Shown: in pieces, positions 14,076 through 21,561 of the stretch | Position numbering within the stretch: the stretch's first letter is position 1 | Layout of the letters: each line of letters opens with the position of its first letter | Source of the DNA: Rhodospirillaceae bacterium | GTDB lineage: Bacteria > Pseudomonadota > Alphaproteobacteria > UBA8366 | Length of the DNA stretch: 21,561 bases | Assembly: GCA_002711555.1 (NCBI GenBank) | Contig: PARQ01000015.1 | Span: forward strand, 75,518 to 97,078 | Direction of reading: 5' to 3' | The notes under the pieces: generated by a model | The model's database searches: none | Told to the model about the DNA's origin: nothing | The model's input: only the letters and a program-made list of their open reading frames with translations | Program-made: the position numbers and the translations under genes

Positions 14076-14902
14076 AGTTTTAACTCGCCGACAAAGCTTG
14101 TTTCGACTGATCCCGTCATTAAAACGTGGTCATCCTTTTTTCGCCAATGAATGCTTAATTGACCTCCATCCATCTCGATCATTACCTTACGTCCCCCGAT
14201 TTCCCGCCTATGGGTAGCTACAGCGGCTGCGCATGCGCCAGTTCCACATGACTCGGTGATTCCCACTCCTCTTTCCCAGACACGAAGTCTAAAATTATTA
14301 GCTGAAAGTTTGCTGACCACCCCAACATTAGTACGGGCGGGAAATAACACATTATTCTCAATCTTAGGGCCGACTTCTATCAAATTTACTTTCTCGGCAT
14401 CTTCCACAAAAAATATACAATGCGGGTTACCCATGCTGACCCCGACCGGGTCACGGAGTTCGCCCTCTAAAACAGGTAAATGGAGGGTATCACATGGTTC
14501 TGATATGGGTATATCAGTCCATTCAAGTTTGGGTGGGCCCATGTCAATAGTTACCAGATTATCTGGCTTTAAAGTAGCGTGAAGAATGCTGTTGCTGGTC
14601 TCCAAGGTTATTTCTGAGTTGTTTGATAAAGTCATTAGATGAGAGGCAACGCAACGGGAGGCATTTCCACAGGCATCTGATTCACTCCCGTCGGCATTAA
14701 AAAATCGCAATCGCGCAGATGCTTCGGAGCTTCTGGCTGGATAAATAAAAACTACCTGGTCGCATCCTACGCCGCGACGTCGATCAGTAATTAGGCGGAT
14801 TTGGTCTTTAGAAATCCGATGAGTTCCTTTGGTTTCTTTTCTCTGATCTATAACGACAAAATCGTTTCCTAGCCCATGCATTTTGACGAATGATGTCATC
14901 AT
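14072..14902 (-). CDS. dapF: Diaminopimelate epimerase
   Basis: The protein is 276 residues. It interconverts LL- and meso-diaminopimelate in the lysine and peptidoglycan pathway, without cofactor. The two catalytic cysteines are C78 in DACGNASRC and C219 in ESCGTGAC. The opening FVKMHGLGNDFVVID and MGNPHCIFFV are also diagnostic. Two adjacent ATG codons (14902 and 14899) are possible. AGGA at 14910-14907 is 4 nt from the first and 7 nt from the second, so the second may be the true start. It overlaps mtaB by ATGA and is the first gene of this unit, divergent from ffh. Confidence 0.97.
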   Translation of the reverse strand: MMTSFVKMHGLGNDFVVIDQRKETKGTHRISKDQIRLITDRRRGVGCDQVVFIYPARSSEASARLRFFNADGSESDACGNASRCVASHLMTLSNNSEITLETSNSILHATLKPDNLVTIDMGPPKLEWTDIPISEPCDTLHLPVLEGELRDPVGVSMGNPHCIFFVEDAEKVNLIEVGPKIENNVLFPARTNVGVVSKLSANNFRLRVWERGVGITESCGTGACAAAVATHRREIGGRKVMIEMDGGQLSIHWRKKDDHVLMTGSVETSFVGELKL

Positions 14903-14929
14903 TTATTCCTATTTTATATTTGTGAACCA

Positions 14930-14958
14930 TTTATGGCCCGAAAAAGTTAGAAGTCCAA
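14930..14958 (-). promoter_or_regulatory. Candidate promoter for dapF-mtaB-ftsY
   Basis: On the minus strand TTGGAC (14958-14953) and CATAAA (14935-14930) are 17 bp apart, giving a start about 20 nt before the dapF ATG. Both boxes are imperfect. Confidence 0.35.
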
Positions 14959-15054
14959 TGATTTTAGAATCGAAAATTAGATGGATGTTTCTTGACTTGG
15001 GTGTCTGCCAATCGTACAAACTTCCGCCAATTTCTTATTACGAGAACACTGGTC

Positions 15055-15071
15055 CTAAGGGGCCCCGTTAG
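15055..15071. repeat. GC-centred inverted repeat upstream of ffh
   Basis: CTAAGGGG and CCCCGTTAG form 8-bp arms with one extra G on the right side and no spacer. It lies about 40 bp upstream of the ffh -10 box in the 232-bp divergent gap. This suggests an operator or upstream element, or a remnant terminator without a T-run. Confidence 0.35.
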
Positions 15072-15106
15072 TCCGCGAGTTTCGCTCACTAGCGTTTGAT
15101 AGGTTT

Positions 15107-15115
15107 TGTTATAAT
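15107..15115 (+). promoter_or_regulatory. Extended -10 promoter of ffh
   Basis: TGTTATAAT is a perfect extended -10 (TGn plus TATAAT at 15110-15115) without a good -35. The start would be near 15122, only about 13 nt before the ffh ATG, with GAGAG (15125-15129) in between. It rules out the in-frame start at 15096. Confidence 0.6.
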
Positions 15116-15134
15116 TATTTGGGTGAGAGCAGTC

Positions 15135-16517
15135 ATGTTCGATTCTTTATCAGGACGGTTAAATGAGGTTTTTGAAGGTCTCAAACGCCGCGGTACATTA
15201 AAAGAAAAAGATGTCGACTTGGCCTTGCGCAATGTTCGAATAGCTTTGTTAGAGGCTGATGTTGCGTTGCCTGTAGCGCGCGATCTCATAAAAAAAGTAA
15301 AATCCGAAGCCGTTGGCGAGAAGGTTTTGAAATCGGTAACTCCGGGTCAAATGGTCATTAAGGTAGTGCACGATGCCTTGGTCGAAATTCTGGGAAGTGA
15401 CGATATAAAGTTACAAACCCCGCTAAACCCACCAGGAGCTTATCTTATGGTGGGTCTTCAAGGTTCGGGGAAAACGACTACTAGTGCAAAAATCAGTCAG
15501 TACTTATCCGAAAAAGAAAACCAAAAGGTATTAATGGCTTCTTTAGATGTTTCCAGACCGGCAGCTCAGGAACAGCTTAAAGTACTAGGCGAACAAGCAG
15601 GCATCGCGACCCTGCCCATAATAGAGGGTCAACCGCCTATAGAAATCACCAAACGCGCGATGCAAGCTGGGTCGCTTGGTGGCTATGATGCAGTTATGCT
15701 CGATACAGCAGGCCGCCTTGCTATTGATGAAGCTTTGATGGCCGAGTTGGCAGCCATCTATGCTCAGGTCAAACCGATAGAAACATTGCTAATTGCCGAT
15801 GCTATGACTGGTCAAGATGCCGTTAATACAGCTGAACAGTTTAAACAACGGCTTGATCTTACAGGAATTGTCTTGACACGGGTTGATGGTGACTCTCGTG
15901 GAGGTGCAGCGCTCTCGATGCGTGCAACCACTGGTTGCCCTATTAAGCTCATAGGGACTGGCGAAAAGCTTGATGCAATAGAGAAGTTTCACCCTGAGCG
16001 TATTGCAGGACGTATTCTTGGTATGGGTGATGTGGTCAGCTTGGTGGAAAGGGTTAATGAAAGTGTTGAGGAGGCAGAAGCTGAAAGGCTAGCGGCTAAA
16101 GCAAAAAAGGGACAAATGGATTTCAACGATATGGCTGATCAACTCCGCCAAGTCTCGAGTATGGGAGGCCTTTCCGGTTTAATGGGCATGCTCCCAGGTA
16201 TTGGCAAGATGAAAAAGCAGATGACTGAGGCGAATGTCGATGAAAAGATGATTTTGCACCAGCAGGCAATCATACAATCTATGACAACGATAGAACGATT
16301 AAAGCCAAAAATAATCCAAGCTTCTAGAAAACGTCGCATTGCCGCTGGTTCGGGCACCACTGTACAAGAGGTCAATAAGTTGCTTAAACAACTAACAACG
16401 TTAAATAAAATGATGAAAAAGATGGGTAAGATGGGTCATAAAGGGCTATCGCGACATGGCCTTTCTGGACTTGGAATGCCTGGTTTCCCGCCCGGTTTTG
16501 GCGGCCGTATAACTTGA
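15135..16517 (+). CDS. ffh: Signal recognition particle protein Ffh
   Basis: The protein is 460 residues from ATG 15135; the open frame reaches back to 15096, but that lies upstream of the promoter box. MFDSLSGRLNEVF is the usual Ffh N-terminus. The NG GTPase has GLQGSGKT (107-114), DVSRPAAQEQL, DTAGR (190-194) and TRVDGDSRGG (248-257). The methionine-rich M domain begins near residue 325 and includes the RNA-binding SGTTVQEVNKLL and a Met/Lys/Gly-rich end. It binds signal sequences and 4.5S RNA and delivers them to FtsY. It heads the ffh-rpsP-rimM-trmD-rplS cluster, a classic bacterial order. Confidence 0.98.
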   Translation: MFDSLSGRLNEVFEGLKRRGTLKEKDVDLALRNVRIALLEADVALPVARDLIKKVKSEAVGEKVLKSVTPGQMVIKVVHDALVEILGSDDIKLQTPLNPPGAYLMVGLQGSGKTTTSAKISQYLSEKENQKVLMASLDVSRPAAQEQLKVLGEQAGIATLPIIEGQPPIEITKRAMQAGSLGGYDAVMLDTAGRLAIDEALMAELAAIYAQVKPIETLLIADAMTGQDAVNTAEQFKQRLDLTGIVLTRVDGDSRGGAALSMRATTGCPIKLIGTGEKLDAIEKFHPERIAGRILGMGDVVSLVERVNESVEEAEAERLAAKAKKGQMDFNDMADQLRQVSSMGGLSGLMGMLPGIGKMKKQMTEANVDEKMILHQQAIIQSMTTIERLKPKIIQASRKRRIAAGSGTTVQEVNKLLKQLTTLNKMMKKMGKMGHKGLSRHGLSGLGMPGFPPGFGGRIT

Positions 16518-16560
16518 AACTACAACATTTAGTAATTGAAAGCCGAGGAAAGAAGTCATT

Positions 16561-17154
16561 ATGTCATTACGTATAAGATTAGCACGAGGCGGGGCAAAAA
16601 GACGTCCATTTTACCGGATTGTGGTGGCGGATTCACGGATGCCCAGAGATGGCCGGTTTATAGAGAAATTGGGGACTTATAATCCAATGTTACCTAAGGA
16701 CGATCCCGCACGTGTGGTTCTGGTGAATGAGCGCATAGAACATTGGCTCTCAATCGGCGCTACACCTTCGACGCGCATAGCACGTATGCTCGCAGCTGCA
16801 GATATGCGGCCAGCGCCAGCAATCCCCTCTCAAACTAAGAAACATAAGCCTCGTGCGAAAACGTTAGAGCGTCTCGCAGCGCAGGAGGAAAAACGGAAGA
16901 CAGCAGAAGACACTGCGGCTCAAACGCCACCAGAAAAAGCCGAATCCGATCAGGAGCCCTCTGTGGAACAGTCACCAGATGACAAAGTTTCAGCCGATGC
17001 TGAAGCCGCTGCAGGCAACGCCTCCGATTCTGATGAAGACAAAACAAAGGATGCTGTTGCGGAAGAGAAAGAATCTGAAGAGGGTAAGCTTGAAAACCAA
17101 AAAGATTCTTCGGGTACTGGATCTAGCCCAGTTTCGGAAAAGAAAGAAGGATAA
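16561..17154 (+). CDS. rpsP: Ribosomal protein bS16 with long charged C-terminal tail
   Basis: Residues 1-85 are a normal bS16: [19 protein letters not shown], then [12 protein letters not shown], then a C-terminal [10 protein letters not shown]. coli S16 is about 82 residues long; this protein has 197. The extra part begins basic ([14 protein letters not shown]) and becomes strongly acidic and low-complexity, rich in E, D, S, A and K, with no predicted fold. Shorter tails occur in many alphaproteobacterial S16 proteins; this one is at the long end. GAGGAAAG lies upstream of the ATG. The rimM TTG is 7 bp downstream, and the tail end supplies rimM's ribosome site. Confidence 0.97.
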   Translation: MSLRIRLARGGAKRRPFYRIVVADSRMPRDGRFIEKLGTYNPMLPKDDPARVVLVNERIEHWLSIGATPSTRIARMLAAADMRPAPAIPSQTKKHKPRAKTLERLAAQEEKRKTAEDTAAQTPPEKAESDQEPSVEQSPDDKVSADAEAAAGNASDSDEDKTKDAVAEEKESEEGKLENQKDSSGTGSSPVSEKKEG

Positions 17155-17161
17155 GCTAACA

Positions 17162-17725
17162 TTGTCGAGCAAAGCGATCGATACGGACTCAGACCGATTA
17201 CTAATGGGTGTAATTGCAAGTGCGCACGGTGTGCGTGGTGAAGTTCGAGTAAAAAGTTTTACTACCGACCCAGATAGTCTTCTGGCTTATGGGCCATTTA
17301 GCGATGCGTCGGGCGTCGATGTTTATAACATTGAGGTGACTGGTCGTTCGCGTGGTTTGCTACTGGGAAGGGTGAATGACGTTCGTGACCGTAATTCTGC
17401 TGAGGCGTTGGTAGGAACGGAACTCTATATCAACCGTGATGTTTTGCCTCCATCAGGAGAAGATGAGTTTTATTATGCAGATTTGGTGGGCTTAAACGTT
17501 ATACTTGAAAGCGGCGAGGTATTCGGGAGGGTCAAGTCGGTGCAAGAATATGGAGCTGGTGATTTGCTTGAAATAATAGGCCCAGATGGTCGAACAAACC
17601 TGCTACCTTTTACGCGGGAAATTTTTCCAATGGTAAAAATGAATGCGGGGTATTTGGTTGTGGTTCCACCGGGAATGGTGGAGGCGCGGGAGCACGAGAA
17701 ACGTAATGTTGCGGAGTATTTGTAA
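17162..17725 (+). CDS. rimM: Ribosome maturation factor RimM
   Basis: The protein is 187 residues from a TTG at 17162, with AAGGA (17147-17151) 10 nt upstream. The frame is open back to 16979, but that would lie inside rpsP and add 61 residues of lysine-rich nonsense. [22 protein letters not shown] is the RimM N-terminal domain. [19 protein letters not shown] to GDLLEI and FTREIFPMV form the PRC-barrel. RimM binds S19 and helps assemble the 30S head. The TAATG overlap of its stop with the trmD start (one base) shows coupling. The ATG at 17204 is the other possible start but would remove part of the first strand. Confidence 0.93.
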   Translation: MSSKAIDTDSDRLLMGVIASAHGVRGEVRVKSFTTDPDSLLAYGPFSDASGVDVYNIEVTGRSRGLLLGRVNDVRDRNSAEALVGTELYINRDVLPPSGEDEFYYADLVGLNVILESGEVFGRVKSVQEYGAGDLLEIIGPDGRTNLLPFTREIFPMVKMNAGYLVVVPPGMVEAREHEKRNVAEYL

Positions 17726-18423
17726 TGTCAGGCTGGAAAGTGGATATATTGACAATATTTCCAGAAATGTTTCCAGGGCCGTTAGGCATATCCATTGCTG
17801 GGAAAGCTTTGGAGAGAGGTTTGTGGACTTTCGAGGCCACTGATATCCGTGACTTTGCTGATGATAAACACAACACTGTTGATGATACACCGTGCGGCGG
17901 TGGCCCCGGTATGGTAATGAGGGCAGATGTAATTGACTCAGCGTTGAGTTCAATATCAGAAATTGGGGATAGACCTGTTGTATATTTAACACCGCGCGGT
18001 AAAACATTCGATCAGAAAATGGCGAGAGACTTTGCTGATGGCCCAGGAATTATTTTCGTGTGCGGGCGCTATGAGGGGATAGACGAGCGGTTTTTAGACA
18101 TGCATAAGCCACACCAAGTAAGCCTTGGGGATTTTGTCCTCTCGGGAGGAGAGCCTGCTGCCATTGCCATAATTGATTGCTGTATTCGCCACATTCCTGG
18201 AATATTGGGCGATAAAGAATCCCTCTCAGAAGAGAGTTTCGAAAGAGGGCTCTTGGAATACCCGCATTACACTCGCCCGCAATTATGGCGTGGCCGGTCC
18301 GTTCCAGAAGTTTTGCTTTCCGGGCATCATAAAAAAATTAGTAATTGGAGGCGTGAACAATCAGAACGGCTTACTCGAAATCACAGACCGGATCTTTGGT
18401 CTGCTTACACTGCACAGCAATAA
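17725..18423 (+). CDS. trmD: tRNA (guanine37-N1)-methyltransferase TrmD
   Basis: This 232-residue SPOUT methyltransferase makes m1G37 in tRNAs that read CNN codons and prevents +1 frameshifts. Diagnostic parts are [14 protein letters not shown] at the start, [13 protein letters not shown], and the trefoil-knot elements [18 protein letters not shown] and [15 protein letters not shown]. The C-terminal helical domain includes [20 protein letters not shown]. It functions as a homodimer in the cytoplasm. It overlaps rimM by one base and precedes rplS by 18 bp, as in most bacteria. Confidence 0.98.
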   Translation: MSGWKVDILTIFPEMFPGPLGISIAGKALERGLWTFEATDIRDFADDKHNTVDDTPCGGGPGMVMRADVIDSALSSISEIGDRPVVYLTPRGKTFDQKMARDFADGPGIIFVCGRYEGIDERFLDMHKPHQVSLGDFVLSGGEPAAIAIIDCCIRHIPGILGDKESLSEESFERGLLEYPHYTRPQLWRGRSVPEVLLSGHHKKISNWRREQSERLTRNHRPDLWSAYTAQQ

Positions 18424-18441
18424 GATAGAAAGCATTTTATT

Positions 18442-18936
18442 ATGAATACCATCCAAAAATTTGAAGAACGTCAGACTTCGGCGTTGAAAGAAAAACGCTC
18501 GGTCCCTAGTTTCAAGCCTGGAGACACTGTGCGTGTAAATGTGCGTGTTGTCGAGGGTACCCGGGAACGTATACAAGCTTTTGAAGGTGTGTGTATTGGG
18601 CGTAAGAATGCAGGGCTAAACAGTTCCTTTACTGTGCGTAAGATAAGTAACGGCGAAGGGGTCGAGCGGATCTTCCCTTTGCTCAGCCCGCGTATCGACG
18701 GCATAGATGTTGTGCGGCGGGGCTCAGTTCGCAGAGCTAAACTTTATTATTTGCGCGGAAGGCGTGGTAAATCTGCTCGTATTGCAGAAGATACCAGCTA
18801 TCGTCGTGAGCAAGAAGAGACTGTATCGGAAGCTGTTGCGGCTGCAGTTAAGGAGGACGCTGACCAAAAAATTGAAACAGCAGATAAGGTATTAGAGTCT
18901 AAAAAGCTTGATAACGAAAAAGTTGAAAAAGAATAA
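18442..18936 (+). CDS. rplS: Ribosomal protein bL19 with acidic C-terminal tail
   Basis: Residues 1-120 are ordinary bL19: [55 protein letters not shown] and [18 protein letters not shown]. Typical length is 115-125, so this 164-residue protein carries about 40 extra residues rich in Glu, Lys, Asp and Ala, which look disordered or helical. L19 sits at the 30S-50S interface. It follows trmD by 18 bp and precedes leuC by 36 bp, so leuC may be read from the same transcript. Together with S16 it is the second protein of this operon with an acidic tail. Confidence 0.97.
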   Translation: MNTIQKFEERQTSALKEKRSVPSFKPGDTVRVNVRVVEGTRERIQAFEGVCIGRKNAGLNSSFTVRKISNGEGVERIFPLLSPRIDGIDVVRRGSVRRAKLYYLRGRRGKSARIAEDTSYRREQEETVSEAVAAAVKEDADQKIETADKVLESKKLDNEKVEKE

Positions 18937-18972
18937 AAGGAACTCAAGGTCAAGGCATAACGTGGGCGGAAA

Positions 18973-20376
18973 ATGACGGATCCGAAAACATTATTTGAGA
19001 AAATATGGGATAGCCACCTGGTAGACGTGCAGGAGGATGGGACCTGCCTACTTTATATTGACCGTCATTTGACACATGAGGTTACAACGCCTCAGCCCTA
19101 TGAGGGATTACGTCAAGCTGGTCGTGGTGTTCGTCGACCTGATGCAACCATCGCTGTGCTTGACCATAATGTGCCAACAGATTGGAATGAAAAAATAGAT
19201 GAGGACTCACAGCTTCAGATTGATACGCTGCGACGAAATTGCGCTGAATTCGGGGTCGAACTATACGAAGTTGATGATGCTAGAAATGGAATAGTGCATG
19301 TCATCGGTCCCGAGCAAGGGTTCACCCTTCCTGGGACAATCATTGTTTGTGGGGACAGCCATACGGCAACGCATGGAGCATTTGGTGCGCTTGCTTTCGG
19401 TGTAGGTACCTCAGAAGTTGAACACGTACTGGCAACACAAACCTTGATCCAAGCCCCGGCTAGATCGATGCGGATTAGCGTTGATGGAGATTTGCCTGCG
19501 GGCTGCTCTGCTAAAGATCTTATATTAGCTGTTATAGCTAAGATAGGCACCGCAGGGGGCACAGGGCATGTTATAGAATATGCTGGTCCGGCAATTGAAG
19601 CATTAACAATGGAAGGTCGAATGACGGTCAGTAATATGACCATAGAGGCCGGCGCTAGGGCTGGTCTCGTAGCCCCCGACAATACCACATTTGCTTACCT
19701 TCAGGGGCGTCCGCGAGCACCAAAGGGAGATCAATGGCATCAGGCCGTATCGTATTGGAAGACTTTACCCTCAGATAAGGGCGCAAATTATGACAAGGAA
19801 GTCATAATGGATGTGAGCGGAATAGTGCCACAGGTGACGTGGGGGACTAGCCCGGAATTGGTAGCACCGATTACCAGTCAGGTTCCGGATCCAGCAGATG
19901 CGCCCACCGAGGATGCTCGCGACAGTTGGCGACGTGCTATTGACTACATGGGGCTTCGAGCGGGTATGAATATGGCAGGGATTCCAGTCGATCGAGGCTT
20001 CATTGGTTCTTGCACCAATGGTCGAATTGAAGATATTAGAGCTGCAGCCGAAGTTGCCAAGGGTCGTAAGGTATCCGATAGTGTTCGCGCGATAGTTGTA
20101 CCCGGTTCCGGATTAGTAAAACAGCAGGCGGAAGAAGAAGGCCTCGATAGAATTCTTACTGAAGCAGGGTTTGAATGGCGCTCGCCGGGCTGTTCTATGT
20201 GTATTGCCATGAATACCGATAGGCTGGAGCCGGGGGAGCGCTGCGCATCAACATCCAACCGGAATTTTGAGGGCCGGCAGGGTCGGGAGGGTCGCACGCA
20301 CTTGGTAAGCCCTGCTATGGCGGCAGCTGCTGCGGTGACAGGAAAGTTAACCGATGTTCGGGGAATGTTGGGATGA
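18973..20376 (+). CDS. leuC: 3-isopropylmalate dehydratase large subunit
   Basis: This 467-residue aconitase-family enzyme, together with LeuD, isomerises 2-isopropylmalate to 3-isopropylmalate in leucine synthesis. The three 4Fe-4S ligands are C347 (GSCTNGR) and C407 and C410 (PGCSMC), at the same numbers as in the E. coli protein. Other signatures are [34 protein letters not shown] and VVPGSG. It is full length with no lesion. It follows rplS by only 36 bp, so transcription from the ribosomal operon is possible. leuD is 278 bp downstream rather than adjacent. Confidence 0.98.
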   Translation: MTDPKTLFEKIWDSHLVDVQEDGTCLLYIDRHLTHEVTTPQPYEGLRQAGRGVRRPDATIAVLDHNVPTDWNEKIDEDSQLQIDTLRRNCAEFGVELYEVDDARNGIVHVIGPEQGFTLPGTIIVCGDSHTATHGAFGALAFGVGTSEVEHVLATQTLIQAPARSMRISVDGDLPAGCSAKDLILAVIAKIGTAGGTGHVIEYAGPAIEALTMEGRMTVSNMTIEAGARAGLVAPDNTTFAYLQGRPRAPKGDQWHQAVSYWKTLPSDKGANYDKEVIMDVSGIVPQVTWGTSPELVAPITSQVPDPADAPTEDARDSWRRAIDYMGLRAGMNMAGIPVDRGFIGSCTNGRIEDIRAAAEVAKGRKVSDSVRAIVVPGSGLVKQQAEEEGLDRILTEAGFEWRSPGCSMCIAMNTDRLEPGERCASTSNRNFEGRQGREGRTHLVSPAMAAAAAVTGKLTDVRGMLG

Positions 20377-20654
20377 GGGGTAAGGAAAATTGACATCACG
20401 TCAATTACAGCGATTACAATTTGAACTCACCTGGTCGATGTTTCGATCGTAGCGTTAGTGAATGTAGATGGTTTGGTAAAGAGTGGGGTAGTAATTAAAT
20501 TACGATTACTAGGATGTGGTCGGAGCGTCGAGGCAGGTTTTATAAAACTGATTCCTCTATGATTTGGGTGCTTCGCGGGTGCAAACGCTAGATATTTTGA
20601 GTTTGTTCTTTTAGGGAGCAAGGTTGTTGTAAAGGCAACAAACTAAAAAACCAT
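20377..20654 (+). other. 278-bp leuC-leuD gap with two hairpins
   Basis: No convincing gene is present. AATTGAC/GTCAATT (20388-20394/20400-20406, 5-nt loop) follows the leuC stop without a T-run. TTGTTG/CAACAA (20624-20629/20636-20641) lies 13 nt before the leuD ATG with AAAGG in its loop, the only Shine-Dalgarno-like motif near leuD. A 46-codon stretch without stops lacks a start codon with a ribosome site. The gap may hold a leuD promoter, a leader or the remains of a deleted gene. Confidence 0.5.
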
Positions 20655-21281
20655 ATGGAAAAATTCACAAGGCTCACAGCCATCGCGGCGCCCATGGATA
20701 GAATTAATATCGATACCGATATGATCATTCCGAAACAATATTTGCGAACAATAAAACGCACTGGACTTGGGAGTGTTGTATTTGATGAGCTTCGTTTCAA
20801 TGTTGACGGGACGGAGAAATCCGAGTTTGTTTTGAACCAAGAGCCGTATAGACGGTCTGGGATTATTGTTGCTGGTGATAATTTCGGTTGCGGGTCTTCC
20901 CGAGAACATGCGCCATGGGCACTGTTAGACTTTGGAATTCGGTGCATCATATCTACAAGTTTTGCCGATATATTCTACAACAACTGTTTTAAAAACGGAA
21001 TTCTACCAGTTACCGTCAAATCAGATCAATTAAAAGCATTAATGGCGGATGCTTTAGATAGGGAAAACCCGGAGCTTACAGTAGATCTCAATATTGAGAC
21101 TATAATTCGACCTAATGGGGGTAGGGTTGCATTCAAAATTGACGAATTTCGGCGAAAATGTCTTTTAGAAGGATTAGACGACATCGGTCTCACTTTACAA
21201 AAGCAAAAAAAGATCGATAGCTTTGAAAGCAAGCAACGGGTAAGTCAGCCTTGGCTTTACTTGGAGAATGAGAGCAAGTGA
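20655..21281 (+). CDS. leuD: 3-isopropylmalate dehydratase small subunit
   Basis: This 208-residue protein is the swivelling domain that pairs with Leu[28 protein letters not shown], the [14 protein letters not shown] substrate loop and [22 protein letters not shown] are diagnostic, and the length is normal (about 200). Start ATG 20655 has no ribosome site at normal distance; AAAGG lies 19 nt upstream in a hairpin loop. It completes the enzyme with LeuC and is followed by a probable leuB. Confidence 0.97.
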   Translation: MEKFTRLTAIAAPMDRINIDTDMIIPKQYLRTIKRTGLGSVVFDELRFNVDGTEKSEFVLNQEPYRRSGIIVAGDNFGCGSSREHAPWALLDFGIRCIISTSFADIFYNNCFKNGILPVTVKSDQLKALMADALDRENPELTVDLNIETIIRPNGGRVAFKIDEFRRKCLLEGLDDIGLTLQKQKKIDSFESKQRVSQPWLYLENESK

Positions 21282-21310
21282 AAACGGATAAAATAAGTGC
21301 TTGGTTTTGT

Positions 21311-21336
21311 CGGGGCAAAGCCCGTATTTAAATTTT
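21311..21336 (+). terminator. Possible factor-independent terminator after leuD
   Basis: CGGG and CCCG (21311-21314/21321-21324) enclose GCAAAG and are followed by TATTTAAATTTTT. The stem is short and the T-run broken, so strength is doubtful. The remaining bases up to 21538 show no gene. Confidence 0.35.
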
Positions 21337-21538
21337 TAGATGCTCATGCCTGAATTACGTTCTGACAGGCTTGCGGTCTCTTAAAAAAAAAGTCGATTTT
21401 TGTGCGGTTGGCCCCAATTTCCCGTAAATGAATATTTTAAGATGGATGAATGATATGGTGTGCCTACTTGATTTTTTGCAAAACTTTGAAGGCTTATCTT
21501 TTCGATCCTCATTTGTTGTTTTGTGAGAGGTATTTTTT

Positions 21539-21561
21539 ATGGCTGTAAACCGGAAAATTTT
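21539..21561 (+). CDS. Start of a truncated gene, probably 3-isopropylmalate dehydrogenase
   Basis: ATG 21539 follows GAGAGG (21525-21530) with 8-nt spacing, a strong ribosome site, and opens a frame reading MAVNRKI before the window ends. LeuB proteins commonly begin with a short basic stretch before LLLPGDGIGPE, and leuB often follows leuCD in alphaproteobacteria. The identity rests on context, since only seven residues are visible. Confidence 0.5.

Noticed and set aside
16979..17161. A 61-residue N-terminal extension of RimM
   Set aside because: It lies wholly inside rpsP in another frame and is lysine-rich noise. RimM length and the AAGGA-TTG site support the start at 17162.
19215..20399. 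Two long minus-strand frames (157 and 151 residues) opposite leuC
   Set aside because: leuC is intact and conserved. These are antisense shadows with compositions set by the leuC codons.
20427..20621. A minus-strand frame and a 46-codon plus-strand stretch in the leuC-leuD gap
   Set aside because: Neither has a ribosome site or recognisable protein features, and the plus stretch lacks a plausible start codon near its beginning.
1..21561. CRISPR arrays, insertion sequences, transposases, toxin-antitoxin pairs or phage genes
   Set aside because: I looked for direct repeats with spacers, terminal inverted repeats and recognisable proteins of these classes on both strands and saw none.

Overview
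The window looks like the chromosome of a moderately AT-rich alphaproteobacterium, possibly in or near the Rhodospirillales. This rests on gene order and protein recognition, not on a search. The anchor is a pair of divergent housekeeping clusters: dapF-mtaB-ftsY on the minus strand and ffh-rpsP-rimM-trmD-rplS-leuC-leuD on the plus strand, with the first codons of a probable leuB at the right edge. The tRNA-Arg(CCU) carries a group I intron, as is known from Agrobacterium.

Left part (1-6425): the end of a proline iminopeptidase, a secreted PagL-type lipid A deacylase, and then tRNA-Arg(CCU) split after U36 by a 215-nt group I intron with no ORF. On the minus strand follow an SMP-30/gluconolactonase, a three-gene membrane-glycosylation operon (GT2 polyprenyl-phosphate glycosyltransferase, LpxB-N-terminal-domain membrane protein, GT39/ArnT-like transferase) and a SAM methyltransferase. 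The deacylase and the GT2/LAB_N/GT39 trio suggest outer-membrane lipid A remodelling.

Middle (6526-11880): phosphoglycerate kinase, a NUDIX hydrolase, and septation protein YciB/IspZ on the minus strand. Next comes a plus-strand cassette of two paralogous JmjC/cupin_4 proteins joined by an ATGA overlap and followed by an 84-residue unknown protein. The second JmjC protein keeps the HxD...H iron triad and the first has lost all three ligands. The cassette lies between ftsY and yciB and runs against both, so it looks like an insertion into an older ftsY-yciB arrangement.

Right part (11881-21561): ftsY, mtaB and dapF are linked by 4-nt ATGA overlaps. They diverge from ffh, which has a perfect extended -10 box. 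Then come the rpsP-rimM-trmD-rplS translation operon, whose S16 and L19 both carry long charged C-terminal tails, and leuC and leuD separated by an unusual 278-bp gap.

Several starts are placed inside the longest open frame, where a Shine-Dalgarno sequence, a promoter position or family length argues for it: SMP-30 (GTG), the methyltransferase, NUDIX, both JmjC genes, ffh and rimM (TTG). The most notable items are the intron, with one GNRA/receptor contact kept and one lost, and the enzyme/pseudoenzyme JmjC pair.
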